Part shown: positions 39,718 to 52,300 of the stretch, in pieces
Layout: each line of letters begins with the position of its first letter
How positions within the stretch are numbered: the stretch's first letter is position 1
DNA from: Paragordius varius
Taxonomy: Eukaryota > Nematomorpha
Length of the DNA: 64,000 bases
Direction: 5' to 3'
Assembly: GCA_964247055.1 (NCBI GenBank)
Contig: OZ176050.1
Location: forward strand, 11,346,001-11,410,000
Program-made: the position numbers and the translations under genes
Notes under the pieces: model-generated
What the model saw: the letters and a program-made list of their open reading frames with translations, nothing else
Database searches by the model: none
What the model was told of the DNA's origin: nothing

Positions 39718-41039
39718 TGTATATCGCCTTTTGGCAATAATAAAAAGTTGTTTTTTGTACTTTTAAAAAATATAAATAATGGATGGATAGATAGTACTTT
39801 TATGGTTGATTAGATTGGAAAATAAAATGGGATAAAGACAATCATAATAAATATAATGATTATAAAACAAGAATAGTATATAGATATATGCATAAAAAAT
39901 TGAGCATTATAAATGTAAATATCAGCATGATAATTTTGTAAAACGTAACTTGTAAAATTTTTTTAACCATCAACTTTGAATAGACTTAAAAGATTTTTTA
40001 GCTTTTTTAATACTGTTTTTGACTCTAGAGGTGAGTGCCCAACACTATTGTCTTCACGGGCCCCATTTTTTGGTCAAAAAATCCGAAGGGCTGCCTTCGC
40101 AAAATATATTGGCCTTAACAAATATTTTATTAAATTTATAATATAAGACTGTGAAAACGAATATTTACATTAACATCACGTGCTAGTTCATTGCCAAAAG
40201 TTGGATCAGAAATTAACGAAATTACTTAGATTTCGTAAAATTTTGTAATTGAAATTTCTCGTGGGCCGAGAAATATATTGGATGGACACTTGATGAACAC
40301 CCCCTGTTCTAGAGATACTCTAACTGTGGCCCAAGGGTGGCATGCGGCCCTAAGAGTGTTTTATGGCCCTAAATTTGAATAAATATCTGCATGTGTCAAA
40401 GAGCAAGATTTTTAACTGTATTATTTCGTGCCTGGCCTGTAAGACAAGATAATTATTTTTTACGGCCCTTGGGTTTTCAACCTTTTTTTGTTCACGCCCC
40501 ATTAAATTGAAAAAAAATTCTTGCGCACCCTCTGAAAAAAATTTAAGGTAAAAATGCGAAATATATTATAATATTATAAAAATCCCAATCGATGAGAGCT
40601 TTATTTGCATTTTTTGAAATATTTTTTCCATATTGGTTAGAATTGAATTCGCACCTGAAATCTTTCAATTTATTTGTTCAATTTTTTAATTCCAAATTTT
40701 TCGCTCCCTCATTTTGGAAGAACCTATCTAGAGTTTAATATGTAATTCTAGGTGTAACTTAATTGTTCTTCTCACCCATTTAAATAACAAAAAGCCCAGC
40801 AATATAAAATAATTATCTCGATCACGTTTGCACCTATATAATTTTAGATCGAAAAAGCAAGTCAAATGATAATTAAATTTTATTGTCAAAACGGGAATTC
40901 TTTTACAGCATAAAATATTATAATTATTGTTACCTAAATTAATTAAAAAATAATTTACTTGATTGATTACGAATTTCGTTATTATATTGACTAAAATAAT
41001 TTTAAAATCATAACTAAATTAAATATTGATCAAATAGTC

Positions 41040-41072
<33 letters not shown>

Positions 41073-41693
41073 AGGAATATTAATATTTTAATAAAGATTA
41101 GCTGTTTATTTATGTATTGAGAAAATTATTTTTATAAAACGCTAATCAGCTGTATAAGGACCCATGGTACTACGTAAAATAAGAATGAAAACATTTTGTT
41201 ATGAAATAGAATAGGTATGGTTGTAATGTCATTGATATAATATCGTTGTAAAGAGCCGATACTAAAACAATGTAAAATATTAACCCTTAAATATTATTGT
41301 CAACTCTACACTATTTATTTTTTGAAATTTGCCACCATTTCTGTTCAGTAAACAGGAATGTTATTAGTTATATGGGTAATTTAACCGGTTAATAGAAAAT
41401 TTTAAATGTTGAGCAAGTGGGATTTTGTTTTTTTCTTGCTTAAAACAAAAATTATAATTGCATGCAAAAATTATCATTTGTTACTAACCAATAAAAACCA
41501 TATGATCAACCTGGTTGTTTACTTTATCGATGAATTTCAAAAAAATGTATATATGACATAAATATATATATTAAATTTAAACTGTGTTAATTGGAATATT
41601 TATATTGTTATAACATTTGCGCACCACGTCTTAATTTATTGATGATTAATTACTGGAAATTTACAAAATTACTGAGAACGCATTAATGCTGTA
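39718..41693. other. Intergenic DNA rich in small repeats
   Basis: It contains the hAT MITE at 40026-40305, then GC-richer repeat-like sequence at about 40325-40560 (GTGGCCCAAGGGTGG..., TTGGGTTTTCAACC..., TTCACGCCCC) that resembles further hAT-type ends. An (AT)n run lies at about 41039-41066. No gene seen. Confidence 0.45.
40026..40305. mobile_element. hAT-type MITE, same family as 14113-14388
   Basis: The left end reads TAGAGGTGAGTGCCCAACAC and the right end GATGAACACCCCCTG. It holds the internal signature TAGTTCATTGCCAAAAGTTGG. It is immediately followed by TTCTAGAG, and ACTCTAGAG overlaps the left border, so the 8-bp duplication is probable but the left border is unclear. Confidence 0.6.
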
Positions 41694-41873
41694 CATTTGT
41701 GCATTTTAATAGTTGCTTACACCCTATAGTAGGGCAATTTGCAACACAGTAGTGTATGGAAAAAAGAAAGGAAATAATTGTTCATTCGACATTTTGTTGC
41801 TTTTTCCATACACTACTGTGTTGCAAATTGCCCTACTATAGTGTGAAATAAGCAACCATTAAAATGCATACTG
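41694..41873. mobile_element. Composite palindromic MITE, CAGTATGCATTTTAA family
   Basis: A 180-bp palindrome with TA flanks. The right terminus CATTAAAATGCATACTG is exact; the left terminus is diverged (CATTTGTGCATTTTAAT). The core CAACACAGTAGTGTATGG ... CCATACACTACTGTGTTG is the same two-layer arrangement as 13289-13467. Confidence 0.8.
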
Positions 41874-44545
41874 TATATAAAATTCCAAAAAAATCGTTCT
41901 AAAATATTTGGGAAACAATTTTATTTTCAGATACATGATTTTATAAATAGCTCCACGGTTTTTTTCAATTAAACTATTACTGTGTTAACAAATAGTCAAG
42001 ATATTAATAACCGGTACAATTACGGATAAATTCAATTGAGTTAACAATTTTCGAAAAATATTAGTAGTCTTACAAAAGTTTTATAAAAATATAATAGTCA
42101 AAAAAGAAGTGGATTGCACTTAATTTCATTAAAGATGACAACTAATTTTTTATACTCTATCCTACCTGTTAAGATCCTGTAAAAGTCAAATTATTTTAAA
42201 TCGATAAATCCAAAACAAAAGTATATATTTTAAGGTAGTTCAAAATAACACATGAGATTCTATATAAAATTAAAAAGGTATCTAGGAAATTAAATTATCA
42301 CTTTTTATATAATATATATATATACTTATGACTAAAGTTTAAAAACCTATAATTATATATCCCAATAATGTTCATGTTTAATTTGTAAGAAAAAAAGGAC
42401 AAATTTTACCTGAAATATATTTTAAAGTAATTTAATCTTTTCATTTCCCTTTAACATGTGGTGCAATTTTTAATATATTGTTTTTTATAAACCAACATAC
42501 CCCTTTTAGACTTATGTATAGTACAGGACAAGTTAGTTTAAAATAGTATATCAAGAATGTATCATCTGCGGTATTTCACCTTTTATTGTAAAATAAAATT
42601 TATAGGAAAAAATAAGTATATATGATGGATAGAAATAATAAAATTATTTTATTTAATTTTAAATTAGAGTAATCTTAATTCAAAATCTGGCATAGAAAAA
42701 ACAGAATAGAGCAGATTGATGAAACATTAAACAGGGCATAAATTCAATATATATAGATATATATTCTGATTGCTATGGAGAGATCTACAAGTATTTTATG
42801 AAGGGACCAATAAATTATTAAGCATATTATATACTGTATCTTCATAACATCTTCTGATAAAATCTGTAAAAGGTATGTGGTTAAACATCCTAATATATGT
42901 TATATAAATATATAAAGTTCATATTTAAATAACAATTTATTTGATCAATGTTTCATACATCTTCTCATTTAATATAAAAGATTTGCTGTAATTACCTACC
43001 ACCAAAATAATTAATTTATATTACATTGTAAATAATTATATTTCTTATTTAAAATGTAATAAAAATTATTTTTGTGTCAATACTCTTAGCACAAGTAATT
43101 TAATGTAGAATTCAAACATTGTCGAATCACATAGTAAGCAGCAAATAATACTTTATATAGCTAAATTTGAATTTTAAACAAAATATATGATGTGCAGTCC
43201 ACTAGAAAATCCATGATATCCAATTAATAAGTTAAAGATATTTCCAGCTTGTTGTTGTTAGTCCTTAAATCAATGTTGATTTAATGATATTTCGTATATG
43301 TATTAACCAGTTTGTTTGATTAGTGTCTTGTATTGATAATTTGGCTTCAATGTCCAAATTATCGATCCAGCTCGTTATACGCCCATCGAATTTTTTAAAT
43401 CGTTCTACTTTTCCTATCATGAGCTGGTAGTTCAAGTTTTTGGGTTTAGCAATATAAATGAGTAAGTTTATACTGAGAATGAGCCGAACAGGCATATGTT
43501 GGGTTAATCAGTCTCTCCACTACACGAATGATCCCACATTGTTATCAAAATCCCTTGTTGACCTTGAGAAGCACTTAATACAATTTACCAACGAATGTAA
43601 AAATTTGGTCTAGAATTAGAGTAAACAAAAATTATGGATATAAACTCTTAAAATCAATAGAAAACCCTAATCCATGGATAAATTTGCTTTAGGTGTTTAA
43701 TTTATGGTTGTCTGTTTTGTGCATAAGGAGGATATTTAAAGGTAAATCCATGTTATATTTAATCCAAAACTTATTAGGAACATCAAAATACACATATGAT
43801 TTTAAAATTATCACATTATATTGCTTATGTTGATGTATGCCATTTCTAGGACTGGGTCTGACAATGTGACCAATTAAGAAAGTTATTTACACTTTTGTGG
43901 TAAATTTTTCATAGAAAAAAGCAAAATTAGCGCACATTTTTTAAATAATTTTTTTTGGTAAAATAATGTTACATTCCAAAAAATATCACTAAAATATATT
44001 ATAAATTACTTATAACAATAATTTTAAAAAATTATTTTTTAGATGTGGGCCTCGAAAGTGCCATATTTTAATGTTGTTAGTAAAATGGTATACCTCTCCT
44101 AAAACTCTTAAATAAACCCCAAAATGCCATGATTGCGGAATAGAATTTTTTAAATATGCTAAATTTTGACATCAACTAAAAATATTTGAAAAATATCATA
44201 TTTTTTCAAAAATTTAATTTTTAGAAAAATTATATGGAGCGCACTTTATACTATTTTGAGGTATGATAGAAACGGTTTAAAATCATTTTAACATATTATA
44301 AAGCCACTTTTCTATATAATTTGATGATGCTAAACCTTTCTATTGGTTCAGATTTTATTTAGGTTTGTTTACTCAAATTAACTCTTTTTTTTTAAAAAAA
44401 CTCATTTAATATTCGTTCGCAAAATCCAAGGAATTAATATTGTAAATAAACCGCAGTTGAAGTTATTTTAGTTAAAATTTAATTATCAAACATTTTAACA
44501 TGTATTAGATAAAATTATTTTTTTACAGTTTTGAGACTTCTAGAG
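41874..44545. other. Intergenic DNA with a LINE fragment
   Basis: Apart from the minus-strand LINE remnant at 43265-43495, nothing beyond AT-rich unique sequence is visible. Confidence 0.45.
43265..43495 (-). mobile_element. LINE ORF2 C-terminal fragment (minus strand)
   Basis: The 76-residue frame contains MIGKVERFKKFDGRITSWID, then NLDIEAKLSIQD and NWLIHIRNIIKS. This follows the order GK(V/I)E....R.R..WIDN....LSIQ.......W..LI... found at the end of LINE reverse-transcriptase ORFs. Similarity is weaker than in the two plus-strand fragments, so the call is tentative. Confidence 0.5.
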
Positions 44546-45776
44546 CAGGTCTGAAGAGCCATAATGACATTAACATTTGATTCAAACTGGGGTATCTAAA
44601 TACCCCAGACTATAAATTAAGAATTTTATAAAACTACTGAAGGAAACGGTCCCAATTTAAATTAATGCTTCTATCCTAATGAAAATTATATAAATATGCC
44701 TTAATATCTTAATAAAATTTTGTTTTAAAAAAATTTTTTATGTCAAACTACTTCGACGCCATTTTAATTAAAATTTTTTTGAATATCGTCTTCATTTGAT
44801 TTTAATGGTAAAATTAAAGCTAATATTTTATCTAACATTGATAGAAATAGAAAAGGCGGTATATTTTGTATTATTTTTTTTTACCATTGCATACATATCA
44901 CGTTGACTAAATTTTACCTTTCGGTTTTAGATTAAAATAAGTAATATCAAGTATTTTTGAATAATATTTTTTATATAATAGAAGTGCAAAATTTTGCCAT
45001 GGTTTCGATTCCTTCCATATTTATTAAAGAAATTAATTTTAATCAGGCCTGGGGTATTCGACTGCCCCTATTCGAATCGAAGACTAAAATGAATGTTTTG
45101 TATCCAAGTGTTAATCAAGACATAAGTATTAAATAAATTTATTATATAAACATAAACAGTATGTTAATTTTATATAAATAAAAAATAACTAGTAAAAGTA
45201 TTATAATATTGCTAAATTTGTTTAATTATTATAATAATATGTGTACAAACAAAATTTTTGATAAAATGCATCAAATTAAACCTTTGATATATCTGCCATT
45301 GATTAATGCACAAATATAAATTATATAAGAATGAATTCCATTCGAGAAGTTGATGATTTTCTGTATAAAATACTCAAACATACCCCAGTTAAATTCCTAA
45401 TGTGTGTAGAGCATGCAATTTTTAAATATAATAAATATTAGAAATATATGTAGGGCCTACCGAGGATTCTTTTAAAATTATATTTAAAATCTGACGTCTT
45501 AATAAAAATCAATATTAACAAATCACTGCTTGTTTCACCTATTGAAAATATTCCTTTAACAATGACCCAGGTTTACCAATTGTCCAATAATATGGGTATT
45601 CTTATATTAAAAATGAGATTGTGGTTTTCAGAAATATGGGCTCTTCCACTACATAATTACAAAAAACGTTTACTAGTGACAAGTACTAAATATTTCGATT
45701 GTAAAGACAATAAAAAATATGATATTTTTTTTCATAATTTTACGATGCCACTCAAAAATTGAGCTTTTTGCACCTG
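44546..45776. mobile_element. hAT-like element with perfect TTCTAGAG target duplication
   Basis: A 1231-bp segment bounded by CAGGTCTGAAGAGCC and GAGCTTTTTGCACCTG. TTCTAGAG stands directly outside both ends (44538-44545 and 45777-45784). That octamer fits the nTCTAGAn preference of hAT elements. The termini share only CAGGT plus scattered bases. A 66-residue plus frame (45562-45762) near the right end is not a recognisable transposase. Probably a non-autonomous or decayed hAT derivative. Confidence 0.65.
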
Positions 45777-46350
45777 TTCTAGAGTCTCAAATTACAGCTC
45801 CACAACAGTGAAACAAACGGCTGATATTAAAAGTAAAATATATCGTATTTTTTTGCTGGCAAAATATAGCCTAAAAGTTGAAAGTTAAAATTTTTAATTT
45901 CTAACCATAATATACATTACTTGTTGTGTTAGCGATTTAAAATTTAGAAATAAATGGCGGCAAAAATGTTTGATAGGAGTTTTTTATAATGTTACATTTT
46001 TCAAAAATTATTTTTTGTATAATGCGCTTAAAAGGCTTAATGAAAGCATATTTTCGAATTCGATTTGATTTCTTAATACTTTTTAAGATATTTGAATTTA
46101 CAATCATCACTGGGATATGAAATTGCCCCTAAAGGTTATGAAGTGCTAAATAATCGCTTAAGTTTATAACGTAATTATAAAGATATGATATCATTTATAA
46201 TACGATTTCGTAAAAAAGAAAATATACACATTTAATCGATACTATGTTAGCTAGTTATTTCAATAATTATAACAATATTTGGAATAATATTGAAGTTTAT
46301 ATATTTTCTTCTTTTTTGTCATATGATAGCCAAAGACCGGCAATTTCAAA
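45777..46350. other. POLE2 5' flank
   Basis: AT-rich, non-coding. It must contain the POLE2 promoter and 5' UTR, but no core promoter motif can be picked out reliably. Confidence 0.4.
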
Positions 46351-49300
46351 ATGTTTAAATTGCAGCATCAAATAAAAACTTATTTCAAAACCAATGGACT
46401 AAATATTAAAAGGTTTTACTAATATTTAAATATAGTGATGCTATGGATGTATTAAAACTGCACATTGAAAGGAATAATTTGGAAGCTAGTTTAAATGATG
46501 TACTTAATTCAATTTTGGAATATGTATTAAACCATAGTGAACAAATTAATGCAAGTACCCTTGATAAAAAATTAATAACCCACATTTTGGCGTCACATAA
46601 AACAAAAAAGTATTTAATTTTAATATTTTAGACAAGCTCCTTTAATGGTTGTTGACGCGTTTTCATGCCCTCGCCTTATATATAACGCTGACGATAATAA
46701 AATTCAAAGGTATTGCTATAGGTTTATTTTCCGGGTTATTACAGCACAATTTTAAAGTATTAAGACATGATGCTATAAATTTTACGTTTAATAAATTTTA
46801 AGATACAAATTTTATTCATATCTAAAATTAAACTCAAAAAATATAATTCATAAGAATAACCAAGAAAATAGATTAATTTTGTACATGAATTATATAAAGG
46901 GTAAAATATGTTAAGGTTCTGACTTTTTAATATTTCCCTTTACACGTAATAAGAAATATTTTTTGTTCCATTTATTCCGATTTTTTTAGAAATATAATGA
47001 ATACATAGTAAAAATTGAGTCAACCTTTCAAAAAACAGTATATTTTATTAAAAGAGGCTTTTGCCCAACCCAAAACCTTATGTTCTTCATAAATATTTTC
47101 AAAAACGCAATCATAATAATTGGATAAAGCCTTTAATTAGTCTATTTTTACCATTTTTATATTGGGTGATTGATTATATGTGTTAAATTAATAATATATT
47201 TAAATAGTAATTTTGCTTATGCTTTAGTATGGGTTTTTATATGTCAATAAAATAACCAAATTACTGCTGTCATATTAAAAATAAACTATATATTTCTAAT
47301 ATTAGGTGCTTGAATCTAAAAAATGGTTTTGACGCAAACTCCAAAACAGATTGCTATATCATGCGTTATAACATTCTATTTTATCGGTTATCTCATAGCA
47401 AGCTATTTTCCATTCTACAAGCAAAATCAGTAGCTAATAATGCGAAGAAAATGGATACCAACAAGTTTCAGGTAATATTTTATGTTTATTATACCATTTG
47501 CACTTCAAGAGTGTGTGTCCTTATACACTTTATAATCCTTGAACATTTCAAGTTGGTCCGTTATTCTTGCTTTTTTAACTTTTATCAATCAAATTGTGTA
47601 TCATTCTCTATTTTATAATTTTTAACCTATTTTCTATATTCAATCTTTAAATCGATATCAACTTTTAATCATTAAGAAACTTTATATCATTCCTAAATTA
47701 CACTGCTCAACAAGGTTTTGCACCACCCCATTATTTTTGCATTTTCTGATACCTAATGGCATGGAAAGGCCAAAACAAAAAAGAAAATTGAGGCCACCAA
47801 TAGGATTTTTCCGAAATTTAATTTTTAAATTTGTATTTAATTTAAAAATAACAATCATACCTCGTGTACATATGTTTAAATATTCAAACGAACAAGTCGA
47901 TACAAGTAATATTGCATGAATAACAAAATTCTAGGCATTAAATAAGATACTAAACAAGCTAAGAGCCAAAGTATCAAAAATCTAAAAGGGGCTTATGTAT
48001 AGTGTGATAGATCCAGGCGTCTACACAAGCTCTGCATATCCCCCAAGCGATCCAATTATGCCAGATATGGCAAAGATAACAATAAGTAATCGTAAAGCCC
48101 GATAAGAGAGACTTGCAAGCAAAATCCAGGCAAATTGACATGTCAAATTAACCAATTCACAGAATAAAGTTAGATAAATTCTACAATTAAATTGAATAAA
48201 AAGATTAGGTAAATACAAATGGTCCAATCCCATAATAGTAAATTCTACTAAAAGTGGCTACACAACATCCATCTGAAATTAAAAATACAAAACAACCAAT
48301 AATTTTAAAAAATAAAGTATATCCACTAGGTATAAATAAGGGATTTTTTTAAGAACCAACTCAAGAAAAAAAGCCTAATAAGTACTCGAAAAAACTAACA
48401 AAAAAAAATATAGCTTATCAAAAAGCCGAAGGTTTAAACCATAGAATGCCTTTTTTAGTATTTTTTTAAAAATTTTTTATACGTATTAAAAATTCACTTG
48501 AAAGGAAAAGACTAAATTTTGACGTTTAAGTCTGCACTATTTTTTTCTCTCTGATATTTAAATGACATATCTATATTCAAAAGATAGAGTTTAAAACGCT
48601 TTATTAAATGATATTAAGTTTATAATATAATAACATTTGATTATAAAGTTATATTTAATTTTCTCTCGATTTTCCCTTGTTTTTGAAAAAGTGAAAAACC
48701 TATAATATTTCAAAATTCTGATTGGCGGGATCAAAATTTTTTCACATTCGGTTTTAAAGCACTGAAATTAGTCATAAATTAAAAGTTTGAGTGGTGGTGC
48801 TCGAAAATGTCCAAATTTGTCGAAGTGTTATTTAAAATTTTTATAAGTTTGAAATAAAAAAATATAAGCTTTCTGGGTTATTTCTACAATTTTTCATTAA
48901 AAAATTTATAAGTTAATAATTTTGTTAAAAAGAAACAAAAAAGTGGGTTTTAAATAATTTTATTTTTTATTAAATATATAATAAATAAAGGAAATTAAGT
49001 TAAAAAATAATAAAATTAAAAAATACATGCAAAAATCATGGTTAATTCCAAATTTAAAAATTTTAAGGAACAACTTGAAGTGTTCGAGGACGCTCTTGAA
49101 GTGCAAATGGTATATCACGCACAAAACATCATGTTCTTTTATAAAAATAAATTATATTGCTTTTTAAAACATTAAAAATCCCTTTTTTCGAAATATATAA
49201 ATTTTGTATTTTAATCAAATAAAAATTAATAACCTTTTAAAAATACCCTTTTTCATTTACCCACAGTTACAGATTGAATTGGTAAATTTTAAAAATGTCA

Positions 49301-52300
49301 TATAATAATCAATAAAAAAACCGTTGATATTTTTATACACTTAATTCACATCATCGTAGAAATTCTTATTTTAAATTTCTTTTTTTAATAGTTTAGGTAT
49401 GCTGCCTTTATCGATTTGATTAAAATTATCACAAATTACAGTATTATATAACAATTATATCATTACAAATAAGGTCCGACAGATATGTCAATTTAAGGGG
49501 TCAAGTAGTCCTGAAGAACATCTCATATGTTTAGCCATGCTGACTCGTTTGAAAAACAATATTTTACATTTGGAAGATCCCACTGGACACGTAGAGTTAA
49601 ATACTTCGGAAACAATATCCTTTTTATTTTAGAATTATATTATCATGTTTAAAAATTATTCCTGCAAGTTTTTTTGCATTTTTTTGTTTGGTTTAAGTAA
49701 ATCACTCATTTTTTAATGCTGTACACATCGAGTCAAATTTTTATTTCATATGATACGCATTTGATTTCTTCAATGAATTGTTATTAAAGAGTTAACTGCC
49801 GATTAGGCAATTAACAATTAATTTAGAATTTCATAGTTATAATTATCAAAAAACGTTAAATTAATCACACTATGTTTTTCAGATGGATTTCTATTAGTGA
49901 TCATTGTAGTTGAAATCTGCCCAATTTATTGCGTTTATGGCAGTGACCAAAAAATTAAAAGGGCCGCAAAAAATATTTTTCATGTCTCAAAGGCCGCTCA
50001 CCATATAATTCCGATGAAAATTTCATAGCTGTTTGACACAGATACTATTCAAAATAGGGCCTCGATTTAATACCACTGAATGGTTTACAAAACATGATAA
50101 TCATTATATTTATTTCGCCTTGTTTTTGTTTTAGGAAAAATGGTTTATGTATAGCACTGATTAATAACTATGTATAAAAAATTATTTTCATGCGAATTAA
50201 CTTAATTGTTTCATTTATCATATTTATTTTTTGCCAAGTTATTTTACTTAACTCTAAAATTATGGCAAAATGATATATTAATCATAACAAGTATGGCATG
50301 ATGGTATTTTTTGTGAATCCCAATTTGTATTAGCAGAAGGATACTTTATGGATAATGTATTTCATGCTTTAGCTATTGGTTTTCCGCCACTCGAATCCGA
50401 ATATGAATCCCGGTAAATTGTTTTTCCTATTATATATTTTTTATTGTTTTAATAAGTTTCACGTTTGTTAAATTTTTGTAATTGAGAAACTACATCCAAG
50501 AATGCTTTTTAATTATTCGACATTATCTGTAGGAATTCCATACATATAAAACTATTGTAAATACAGTTCCGCCTATGATGTGTTATGCTAATCATGGATC
50601 TTTCTAGTTTTAACATGCAAATAATTATTTATCTAGGTTGAATTGTCATCATTATCCAAAACAAATAAAATTTGATTTTTTGTCATAATATATAATATAT
50701 TATGAATATAATGTAAATGATATTTAATATAAACGAAAAACTTTTTTTTCCTATGCAATAATCATGATAGGGTCGCATTTTTACTTTACATTAAGTTAAT
50801 GATTAAATTATATATAATTTACAAGTGTGCATTAAAATATAGTAAACATTTGGGTGACACCAATTTTTTTGCCCCCGAACCCGAAATAAATCCCAAAACA
50901 AATTTGTCAAACGAATTGGGAAAAGATGATATCATTGATAATTCGCTTAACACAGATTCAAGCTTTTTGGCCCTCAACGTTGATGAGAAATTGTTGCAAA
51001 TTAATGCTTATTTTGTCATTCTTAGTGATATTTTCTTAGATGATCCAAAAGTATGACTTATAATCGTGCAGTAATGTTTAACTCAAATTATCATTTTTAT
51101 TGGTAACATAATTATATAAATTATAAAATCCACAATTCAAATTTTCACATTTATTTAATATTAAATTATTCATTTATGGTTATTCTCCTTCATTAATTAT
51201 ATCAATTAAATATATGGTGTATAAATGCCAAAAATTTTAGGTAATAGAAAAATTGGATAAATTATTTGCCGGATACAATGAATTGGAACATGTGCCTTAT
51301 GCTTTTATTATGTGTGGTTCATTTTTATCGCACGCAAAATCTCAATCCAACAATCAGGATTCTTGCAAAACATTTTCAAGTATTACTAAAACATTTCGTA
51401 AATATTTTTTATTTTTTGCTCAAAAATTTGTAATAATTGATTTATTATCTAATTAAAATCATACCTTAATGTTTGATTAAGCAATAAATAGATTAGAAAT
51501 GAACGAATAATCTCTGAATTTTATTTTGTTTTACCAGAATACTTCAATTCGTTGGCTCATATGATTTATAATTACAAACAGTTGGCCAAAAGATCTAAAT
51601 TTATATTTATTCCACACTTAACGCAAGATCCTGGAATCAAGGGAATTTTACCAAAGTAATCTTATGTTTATAATTTAATTATTCATAAATACGTATAATA
51701 TACGGCACTATACAGTATGCATTTTAATGTATGTTAAGTAATTTTATTGCCTGCCAAATAACATAAATGGTTTATTAAAAGCGTAAAATACTGACCCACG
51801 AAATTATATCGTAGTACACATATGAAAGAAGATTGACGTGAGAATTAACATAGGCTTTAATTTGATGGATATTTTGTAATGTTAAATTTTGAGAATATTA
51901 TAGCAAATTAGTTAACATTTGTAATATTGTTGTTACGTATTTAGATGCGGAATTATGTGGGTTTTTATCTTTTATAAATTAATAAATAGTAAAATACGTA
52001 TTTTAAGATTTTTTATGTTAATCATTCCTAAAAATAATAAATATTTTTCAACATGCTAAAAACCTGTATTAATCAAATTGGTATTATAATTTTATATAGT
52101 TGTTATTACTAATTAAAATAACACAGGTAAATATATATTTGTGAAAATTTGAGTAGATTTTAGATTTTTGTTTTTTATGTTTAGCATTGTTAATTATTAA
52201 TAATTTTTAAGTATTTCAGACATTTTAAACAGGTAAAAATTGCGGTTTTTAACAAATTTAGTAAAATTTAGTTTTTTTTTGTTTTTTAGGTTTTGCATTT

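Noticed and set aside
46443-46631. Starting POLE2 at the internal ATG of exon 2 (MDVLKLHIE)
   Set aside because: An upstream exon at 46351-46412 in matching phase adds the expected N-terminal helix residues and has an in-frame stop just before its ATG.
48021-48233. Hydrophobic 70-residue minus frame in the intron-4 insertion, membrane-protein-like
   Set aside because: Present in the CACTA-like copies as repeat sequence; no homology to a known protein and no start context. Hydrophobicity follows from T-rich codons.
49038-49112. ATG-led frame in POLE2 intron 4 (FKEQLEVFEDALEVQ) followed by a GT
   Set aside because: Exon 4 (ending KFQ) and exon 5 (starting VRQIC) already align with human POLE2 without a gap, so no exon is needed here.
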